Below are positions 1 through 3,141 of a stretch of 6,704 nt of DNA, piece after piece (position 1 is the first letter of the stretch; each line of letters starts with the position of its first letter). Location: NCBI GenBank assembly GCA_900551995.1, contig URXW01000060.1, forward strand, positions 1-6,704, written 5' to 3'. The position numbers were made by a program, and so were the translations under genes. This stretch comes from an uncultured Eubacteriales bacterium (GTDB taxonomy: Bacteria; Bacillota; Clostridia; Oscillospirales; Oscillospiraceae). The notes beneath the pieces were generated by a model that worked only from the letters and a program-made list of their open reading frames with translations, did no database searches and was not told the DNA's origin.

Positions 1-1
1 C

Positions 2-55
2 AAGGTCGTTCCCGAGCTGATCGAGTCCATCAAGGCTGCCAAGGCCGCCAAGTAA
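2..55 (+). CDS. 3' end of a gene, possibly electron-transfer flavoprotein alpha subunit
   Basis: An open frame runs from the window edge to TAA at 53-55 and encodes the last 17 residues, KVVPELIESIKAAKAAK. The tail is Lys/Ala-rich and helical, with a VVPELIE motif. Several ETF alpha subunits (EtfA) end in a similar 'VVPxLIExLK' helix, and butyrate-producing Clostridia usually carry etfBA, so EtfA is my best guess. Seventeen residues are not enough to settle it, and other C-terminal helices could look the same. The GC-rich codon use (GTC, CTG, ATC, AAG, GCC) matches the citrate-pathway genes in the window, so this appears to be native chromosome. No terminator follows directly; the first good one is about 200 bases downstream (252-288). 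Confidence 0.5.
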   Translation, partial: KVVPELIESIKAAKAAK

Positions 56-79
56 AACTCCTTTCGCGTTTCTTCGTTC

Positions 80-172
80 CTGTTGGCAGGTGCGCCGGGA
101 TCTATCGACACCTCCTTCACAACACAAATGCTCTTCTTACCATCACCTTGAATCTCCGGCACCTGCCAACAG
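80..172. repeat. 93-bp segment bounded by a 14-bp perfect inverted repeat
   Basis: CTGTTGGCAGGTGC at 80-93 is exactly complementary to GCACCTGCCAACAG at 159-172. Allowing a 2-nt bulge on one side and a 1-nt bulge on the other, pairing extends inward through CGG and GAT. The 65-nt interior has no good hairpin. No T-run follows either arm, so it is not a standard terminator. It could be a small non-autonomous mobile element (MITE-like) with terminal inverted repeats, or a structured 3' UTR of the upstream gene. No target-site duplication is obvious. A genome-wide search for copies would decide. Confidence 0.55.
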
Positions 173-200
173 GGCAAAGAAATACGATTCTCCCCGGAAA

Positions 201-226
201 GCGAGGACGCCAAAAGGCGTCTTCGC
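201..226 (+). other. 11-bp hairpin with AAAA tetraloop
   Basis: GCGAGGACGCC (201-211) pairs with GGCGTCTTCGC (216-226) around the loop AAAA, with one G-U pair as plus-strand RNA. It is followed by CTTCTCTG rather than a clean T-run. It may be a weak or decayed terminator for the upstream gene, or part of a repeat. On the minus strand the G-U pair becomes a C-A mismatch, so the structure favours plus-strand RNA. Confidence 0.4.
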
Positions 227-251
227 CTTCTCTGAAAAGACCCAGTTAAAT

Positions 252-288
252 GCGTAAGTCCGGATGTTTTTGGACTTACGCGTTTTTT
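252..288 (+). terminator. Rho-independent terminator
   Basis: A perfect 10-bp stem, GCGTAAGTCC (252-261) with GGACTTACGC (272-281), encloses a 10-nt loop and is followed by G and TTTTTT (283-288). This is a strong plus-strand intrinsic terminator. The nearest plus-strand gene is the one ending at 55, which would leave a 3' UTR of about 230 nt; alternatively the terminator served a gene now lost. It abuts the truncated end of the MerR-like remnant that comes from the opposite strand. Confidence 0.8.
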
Positions 289-313
289 GATTGTATCTAC
301 AAGCGAAAAGCCC

Positions 314-414
314 ACGAATCAGGCTATGCTCCTCGTAACAGAGAATAGCACGGCGGGTAATACCCTGCACCCGCGCTAACTCTCCGGCGGAGAATAAATC
401 GCGGTCTTTTCCAT
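314..414 (-). pseudogene. MerR-family regulator remnant: frameshifted N-terminal helix-turn-helix only
   Basis: Read on the minus strand, the frame gives KDRDLFSAGELARVQGITRR followed by AILCYEEHSLI. This lines up with the start of the MerR DNA-binding domain (consensus 'ysIgELAkxtGVsxrtLRyYexxGLi'). The natural start appears to be ATG at 412-414, but it lies in another frame: the A-run just after it (plus-strand TTTT, 407-410) has four bases, and a fifth would give MEKDRDLFSAGELA in one frame. After the Ile codon (317-319) the MerR consensus is lost and the frame runs on into the terminator and inverted-repeat sequence. The second half of the winged helix and the effector domain are absent. 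MerR proteins are dimeric transcription activators that bind DNA between -35 and -10; this copy should not make one. A GTG at 368-370 could start a 75-residue product, which I consider unlikely. Confidence 0.6.
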
Positions 415-640
415 AAGCAGAAGGTCATCGCCTAAGGTCTATTTTTTGGTTACAGCGTTGTCGTTTCTGCGCCGTCGCAGGGCTTGACCTAAACCGTGAC
501 TCAAAAGCCGAGGGGTCAGGAAAGCACCGAAGAAGGGCGGATGGCATCATCCGTCCTTCTCCGACTGTTTTTTGTAGGCTACATAGTCTGGCTGATGACG
601 CTGCCGATGGTGTCGGCGGCGCGTTATACAGCGCGGTTAA
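415..640. other. Degraded intergenic stretch without a supportable gene
   Basis: Between the MerR-like remnant and the winged-helix remnant I find no open frame with a recognisable family, ribosome-binding site or clear promoter. A minus-strand frame spans 425-970, but it runs antisense to the winged-helix remnant and its composition looks like a shadow. The stretch contains the 13-bp hairpin annotated separately (531-560) and a TTTTTT run at 568-573. It is visibly less GC-rich than the citrate-pathway genes. Confidence 0.5.
531..560. repeat. 13-bp hairpin with GCAT loop
   Basis: AGAAGGGCGGATG (531-543) pairs with CATCCGTCCTTCT (548-560) around GCAT, with a single G-U pair (537/554). A TTTTTT run starts at 568, seven bases after the stem, too far for a textbook terminator though not impossible. 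It sits in the degraded region and may be a decayed terminator or one end of a small repeat element. Confidence 0.5.
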
Positions 641-937
641 CGTTGGTGTAGTCCGCAAGATGCGGATTACACCAACAAGCCCGTCTTTACACCTGCGCCC
701 GCTTCCTTCGTCGTAGTACTGCCGAAAATCATTACGTTGACAGACGACAACATGAGCAACGCGGAGAAGACTCTGCGTTTTATCCGTCAGCGCGGCACGG
801 TCAGTCGAAAGGAAGTCGAAACTCTGCTGGGCAGTTCCAAATTCCCCGCAATCCGTTCCTTGAATGAATTGCTCGCGGAAAATAAGATCGTAAAAACAGG
901 TTCCGGACCTGCGGTGCGGTACAGTGTATCGGAATAA
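641..937 (+). pseudogene. C-terminal winged-helix remnant of an AlbA/AAA_4 (Schlafen-like) ATP-binding regulator
   Basis: After a TAA at 638-640 an open frame runs to TAA at 935-937 (98 codons). Its last 60 residues read as a winged helix: NAEKTLRFIRQRGTVSRKEV, then an ETLL recognition-helix region, LNELLAENKIVKTGSG for the helix 3/wing boundary, and RYSVSE at the end. This is the layout of the C-terminal DNA-binding domain of RecG-like/AlbA_2 (Pfam AAA_4) regulators. The preceding residues (SFVVVLPKI) match the strand that normally joins the ATP-binding part to that domain. The ATP-binding portion itself is missing. Possible starts (TTG 737, ATG 752) have no Shine-Dalgarno sequence. I therefore call a decayed gene, although a stand-alone 60-residue DNA-binding protein cannot be excluded. 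A good terminator follows at 982-1010, so the 3' end looks original. Confidence 0.5.
642..676. repeat. 16-bp hairpin with 3-nt loop at the broken 5' edge of the winged-helix remnant
   Basis: GTTGGTGTAGTCCGCA (642-657) pairs with TGCGGATTACACCAAC (661-676) around AGA, with one G-U pair (651/667) as plus-strand RNA. No T-run follows. It lies exactly where recognisable sequence of the winged-helix remnant begins, so it may mark a recombination or insertion breakpoint. Confidence 0.55.
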
Positions 938-981
938 TCGTTGCAAAATCGGCATGGAATAACGATACAACCGATAATAAC

Positions 982-1010
982 GAAAACCGCCCGCTTCACA
1001 GGCGGTTTTC
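982..1010 (+). terminator. Rho-independent terminator after the winged-helix remnant
   Basis: GAAAACCGCC (982-991) pairs perfectly with GGCGGTTTTC (1001-1010) around a 9-nt loop; the stem itself supplies the A-run and T-run, so it could work on both strands. It lies 44 bases after the stop at 935-937. A further inverted repeat, AATAACGAAA (976-985) with TTTCGTTATT (1038-1047), surrounds it and could compete with the hairpin. Confidence 0.75.
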
Positions 1011-1130
1011 TGTGTAAATAAGCGTTACAGATCGTAATTTCGTTATTCGTTCTCAAATTGTATAAAACTGTCCATTTTTTAGAACTTTTCAAGATAATTC
1101 CCTTAAAATCTTTGAGGTGAATACACACCG

Positions 1131-1250
1131 CATGAGGTCGGCGTGAACCTGAAGGACGGCTACAACGGTCACCTGACCAGCCGCGAGGCGGGCTCCGTCG
1201 GCGGCCAGATGGTCAAGAAGATGATCGAGTCCTACGAGAAGAATATGTAA
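1131..1250 (+). pseudogene. 5'-truncated alpha/beta-type small acid-soluble spore protein (SASP)
   Basis: The frame ending at TAA 1248-1250 encodes HEVGVNLKDGYNGHLTSREA, then GSVGGQMVKKMIESYEKNM. This is the conserved C-terminal two thirds of alpha/beta SASPs, which coat and protect DNA in dormant endospores; the GSVGGxMVKkMIE segment is diagnostic. A full protein is about 60-75 residues. Here the in-frame sequence hits TGA at 1113-1115, homology starts at about His 1131, and no ATG, GTG or TTG precedes GVN with a ribosome-binding site. The N-terminal helix and the region cleaved by the germination protease (GPR) are missing, as is the normal start. The upstream 130 bases are AT-rich and non-coding. 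A TGAATA at 1118-1123 resembles the -35 of forespore sigma-G promoters, but no matching -10 lies at the right distance, so it may be chance. The native terminator (1271-1297) remains. Confidence 0.75.
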
Positions 1251-1270
1251 CCATTCTTCCCCTAACCAAA

Positions 1271-1297
1271 GAAAACCACCCCTGTGGGGTGGTTTTC
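1271..1297. terminator. Bidirectional intrinsic terminator shared by tRNA-Leu and the SASP remnant
   Basis: GAAAACCACCCC (1271-1282) pairs perfectly with GGGGTGGTTTTC (1286-1297) around TGT: twelve base pairs with a 3-nt loop. The A/T-rich base of the stem gives a T-run in both directions. It lies 8 bases past the encoded CCA of the minus-strand tRNA and 21 bases past the plus-strand SASP stop, so it can end both converging transcripts. Confidence 0.85.
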
Positions 1298-1304
1298 TGG
1301 TGTT

Positions 1305-1391
1305 TGGTGCGAGCGATGGGACTTGAACCCACACGACCTTACGGACACAAGCACCTCAAGCTTGCCTGTCTGCCGATTCCAGCACGCTCGC
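1305..1391 (-). tRNA. tRNA-Leu (anticodon GAG), CCA encoded
   Basis: Read on the minus strand from 1391, the sequence folds as a class II tRNA. The acceptor stem GCGAGCG (1385-1391) pairs with CGCTCGC (1309-1315), followed by discriminator A (1308) and an encoded CCA (1305-1307). The anticodon stem CAAGC/GCTTG encloses the loop TTGAGGT, giving anticodon GAG, which reads the leucine codons CUC and CUU. A long variable arm typical of tRNA-Leu (TGTCCGTAAGGTCG region) and a GGTTCAAGTCC T-arm are present. The total is 87 nt including CCA. It has its own promoter (1409-1436) and terminator (1271-1297). I found no duplicate of its 3' end in the neighbouring degraded region, so there is no sign that it served as an attachment site here. 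Confidence 0.95.
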
Positions 1392-1408
1392 AAACGGAAT
1401 ACCCGTTT

Positions 1409-1436
1409 ATTATAGCAAAACGTGACTGTTTGTCAA
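1409..1436 (-). promoter_or_regulatory. Consensus sigma-70/sigma-A promoter for tRNA-Leu
   Basis: On the minus strand TTGACA (1431-1436), a 16-bp spacer and TATAAT (1409-1414) match both consensus hexamers exactly. Transcription would begin near 1402, about 11 bases before the mature tRNA 5' end. The promoter starts only 41 bases past the citrate synthase stop. Confidence 0.9.
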
Positions 1437-1450
1437 GGGGGACAGGCAAA

Positions 1451-1464
1451 ATCGTGAAAACGAT
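1451..1464 (-). terminator. Weak terminator-like hairpin after citrate synthase
   Basis: On the minus strand ATCGT and ACGAT form a 5-bp stem around TTTC, followed by TTTTGCC. The stem is short and the T-run small, so read-through from citrate synthase into the tRNA-Leu unit is likely. The first strong minus-strand terminator is at 1271-1297, beyond the tRNA. Confidence 0.3.
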
Positions 1465-1476
1465 GCTGACGGAGCC

Positions 1477-2862
1477 TTACACCGCCGCCAGATGCAGGTG
1501 CTCTCTGCGCTGCTCCATGGGGATATACGTCTCGTGGGTGGTGACGGCGCGGTAGGCGGGGCGCATGATCCGGTGGCAGGTGACTACCTCCTCAATGCGG
1601 TTGGCACACCAGCCGGCAATACGGGCGGAGGCAAACAGCGGCGTGAACACCTCCTCCGGGATGCCCAGCATGGCGTACACCAGTCCGGAGTACATATCCA
1701 CGTTGGCGCACATGGGGGTGGTGCTGTTCTTCCGCTCCATTACCAGCGGGATCCCCAGCTCCTCCACCTTCTGCAGCAGCGCGAAGTCGTCGGCGTAGCC
1801 CTTCAGCTCCGCCATGCGCTGGGCGTACTTTTTCAGCAGCACAGCGCGGGGATCGGACATGGTGTACACCGCGTGCCCCAGCCCGTACAGCTTGCCGGAG
1901 CGGTCGCCCTCCTGCTTATCCAGCAGCTTGTTCAAATAATCCTTGATGGAGCCGTCGTCGTGGGGATCCACGTTCTCCTTGATATAGTGGAACATTTCCA
2001 TGACCTTGGCGTTGGCACCGCCGTGGAGAGGCCCCTTCAGCGAGCCCACCGCCCCGGCGATGGCACTGTATGTGTCCGTGCCGCTGGAGGACATGGCGCG
2101 GCAGACGAAGGTGGAGTTGTTGCCGCCGCCGTGCTCCGCGTGCACCATGAGCATCATGTCCAGCAGATGCGCCTCCTCGTCGGTATAGCTCTTGTCCGGA
2201 CGCATCATCCGCAGGAAGTTCTCCGCCGTGGACAGCTCCGGCACGGGGAAATGGATGTGCAGGGAATCCCCGTGGAAATAGTGCCGCTGCACAGCGTAGG
2301 CATTGGCGACGATGGACGGGAAGTAGCCGATGAGCTTCACCGACTGCAGCAGTATATTGTCGATGGACGTGTTGTCCGGATCGGGGTCGTAGGAGTACAG
2401 GCACAGGACGCTCCGCGCCAGCTCATTCATAATATTGCGGCTGGGATGGCGCATGATCATGCCCTCGGTAAAGCCCTCCGGCAGCTTCCGCGCCTTGTTC
2501 ATGATCTTGTCGAAGTATGCCAGCTCGCTCCGGGAGGGCAGATAGCCCATCAGCAGCAGATACGCCACCTCCTCGAAGCCGAAGGTGCCCGCCCTGCGAT
2601 GCGCCTCCACGATGTCCGTCAGCTCAATGCCCCGGTAGTACAGCTTGCCGGGGGCGGGGACGCGCTCCCCGTCCTGCATGAGATAGCCCTGCACGCTACC
2701 CACCTTGGACACGCCCACCAGCACGCCGGTGCCGTCGCTGTTCCGCAAGCCCAGCTTCACGTCGCCCCTGTAGTGCTCGGGGGTGATGGCGTACTGCTCC
2801 TGAATGCTGCGGCTCAACGGACTGGTATACTGTTTCAGAATGGTGGTATCCTTTTCACTCAT
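1477..2862 (-). CDS. gltA: Citrate synthase (Si family)
   Basis: 461-residue enzyme of the citrate/2-methylcitrate synthase family, condensing oxaloacetate with acetyl-CoA to citrate in the cytoplasm. Catalytic residues are visible by comparison with the pig enzyme: HAEHGGGN (241-248, His244 matching His238), GPLHGGAN with His280 (matching His274), GLGHAVY with His330 (matching His320), DPR with Arg339 (matching Arg329), and NVD with Asp389 (matching Asp375). The N-terminal GVLVGVSKVGSVQGY segment and the length, above the roughly 430 residues of the E. coli enzyme, fit the long form seen in Clostridia. I chose ATG at 2860-2862 because AAAGGAGAA (2871-2879) lies about 10 bases upstream; an in-frame ATG at 2904 lacks such a site and falls beside the promoter -10. 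It is divergent from the hydratase and isocitrate dehydrogenase genes that complete the pathway. 2-Methylcitrate synthase activity is possible, but no prpB or prpD is in view. Confidence 0.95.
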   Translation of the reverse strand: MSEKDTTILKQYTSPLSRSIQEQYAITPEHYRGDVKLGLRNSDGTGVLVGVSKVGSVQGYLMQDGERVPAPGKLYYRGIELTDIVEAHRRAGTFGFEEVAYLLLMGYLPSRSELAYFDKIMNKARKLPEGFTEGMIMRHPSRNIMNELARSVLCLYSYDPDPDNTSIDNILLQSVKLIGYFPSIVANAYAVQRHYFHGDSLHIHFPVPELSTAENFLRMMRPDKSYTDEEAHLLDMMLMVHAEHGGGNNSTFVCRAMSSSGTDTYSAIAGAVGSLKGPLHGGANAKVMEMFHYIKENVDPHDDGSIKDYLNKLLDKQEGDRSGKLYGLGHAVYTMSDPRAVLLKKYAQRMAELKGYADDFALLQKVEELGIPLVMERKNSTTPMCANVDMYSGLVYAMLGIPEEVFTPLFASARIAGWCANRIEEVVTCHRIMRPAYRAVTTHETYIPMEQRREHLHLAAV

Positions 2863-2909
2863 GGTATCGGTTCTCCTTTCGCCGCAGGCGGCCTTTTGTT
2901 TCATATGTG

Positions 2910-2938
2910 ATTATACGGCGGCGGCTTCATTTTTGCAA
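2910..2938 (-). promoter_or_regulatory. Promoter for citrate synthase
   Basis: On the minus strand TTGCAA (2933-2938), a 17-bp spacer and TATAAT (2910-2915) form a good sigma-A promoter. Transcription would start near 2903, leaving a leader of about 40 nt before ATG 2862. The AT-rich palindrome lies just upstream of the -35, where an UP element or regulator site would sit. Confidence 0.75.
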
Positions 2939-2942
2939 GTAT

Positions 2943-2966
2943 AAAATTTAGAAATTTCAAAATTTT
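2943..2966. promoter_or_regulatory. 24-bp AT-rich near-perfect palindrome, candidate operator
   Basis: The sequence is a dyad centred between 2954 and 2955: AAAATTT, A, GAAATTTC, A, AAATTTT. Eleven of twelve pairs match (2950/2959 is the exception). It starts 5 bp upstream of the citrate synthase -35 and lies about 85 bp upstream of the operon -35. AT-richness alone raises the chance of such symmetry, and it could instead act as an UP element. Confidence 0.45.
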
Positions 2967-3050
2967 TCTTCACGCCCGTAAATTTTCCATGCACATTCAG
3001 AATTTATGCAGATATTTTTCCGCCGTCTTGCAATTTTCGTGTTTTTCCTC

Positions 3051-3078
3051 TTGCATTTTCCCGCGGGCGTGCTATACT
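3051..3078 (+). promoter_or_regulatory. Promoter for the hydratase-isocitrate dehydrogenase operon
   Basis: TTGCAT (3051-3056), a 16-bp spacer and TATACT (3073-3078), with TG at 3070-3071 making an extended -10. Transcription would start near 3085, giving a leader of about 57 nt. The -35 overlaps the second copy of an imperfect repeat (TCTTGCAATTTTC at 3026-3038; TCTTGCATTTTC at 3049-3060, 23 bp apart), a possible regulator site. Confidence 0.7.
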
Positions 3079-3094
3079 GGACACAGTATTTTTT

Positions 3095-3111
3095 GCAGGG
3101 GCGTTCCCTGC
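3095..3111 (+). other. Small leader hairpin upstream of the hydratase
   Basis: GCAGGG (3095-3100) pairs with CCCTGC (3106-3111) around GCGTT in the predicted 5' leader, 16 bases before the ribosome-binding site. No T-run follows, so it is not an attenuator by itself. It might protect the 5' end or serve as an RNA-binding site. It does not carry the CAGUG loop of an iron-responsive element. Confidence 0.35.
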
Positions 3112-3141
3112 CATTCTAACTTACCCGAAAGGGGTGCTACT

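Larger units (their letters stand above)
2863..3141. promoter_or_regulatory. Divergent control region between citrate synthase and the hydratase operon
   Basis: 279 bp, markedly AT-rich against the flanking genes. In order it holds the citrate synthase ribosome-binding site (2871-2879), a GC-rich mini-hairpin GCCGCAGGCGGC (2881-2892), the citrate synthase promoter (2910-2938), a 24-bp palindrome (2943-2966), an imperfect direct repeat (3026-3038 and 3049-3060), the operon promoter (3051-3078), a leader hairpin (3095-3111), and the hydratase ribosome-binding site GAAAGGGG (3127-3134). The layout suggests coordinated control of both directions. I see no tRNA-like or known riboswitch core. Confidence 0.7.

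Noticed and set aside
143..370. 75-residue minus-strand protein starting at GTG
   Set aside because: Its first 18 residues are the middle of a MerR helix-turn-helix and the rest runs through a terminator hairpin and an inverted-repeat arm, so it is better explained as a broken gene fused to non-coding sequence.
425..970. 181-residue minus-strand frame
   Set aside because: It is antisense to the winged-helix remnant, has no recognisable motif and reads like a shadow frame rich in Arg, Ser and Gln; no ribosome-binding site was found.
1118..1137. Sigma-G promoter for the SASP remnant
   Set aside because: TGAATA matches a sigma-G -35, but the only CAT-like -10 is 7 bases away instead of about 17, and it lies inside the coding remnant.
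1305..1391. tRNA-Leu as an integration site for the degraded region
   Set aside because: No second copy of the tRNA 3' end and no integrase gene was seen within the window, and the terminator and SASP 3' end next to the tRNA look undisturbed.
1289..1555. 88-residue plus-strand frame over the tRNA
   Set aside because: It spans the tRNA-Leu antisense strand and the tRNA promoter; there is no independent support for coding.
1492..2910. 472-residue plus-strand frame opposite citrate synthase
   Set aside because: Complete overlap with a well-supported enzyme; its His-, Gly- and Val-rich composition is typical of an antisense shadow in GC-rich DNA. The large minus-strand frames opposite the hydratase and isocitrate dehydrogenase were rejected for the same reason.
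2989..3141. N-terminal extension of the hydratase by 51 residues
   Set aside because: The extension covers the promoter and leader, contains no aconitase homology, and a good ribosome-binding site precedes ATG 3142.
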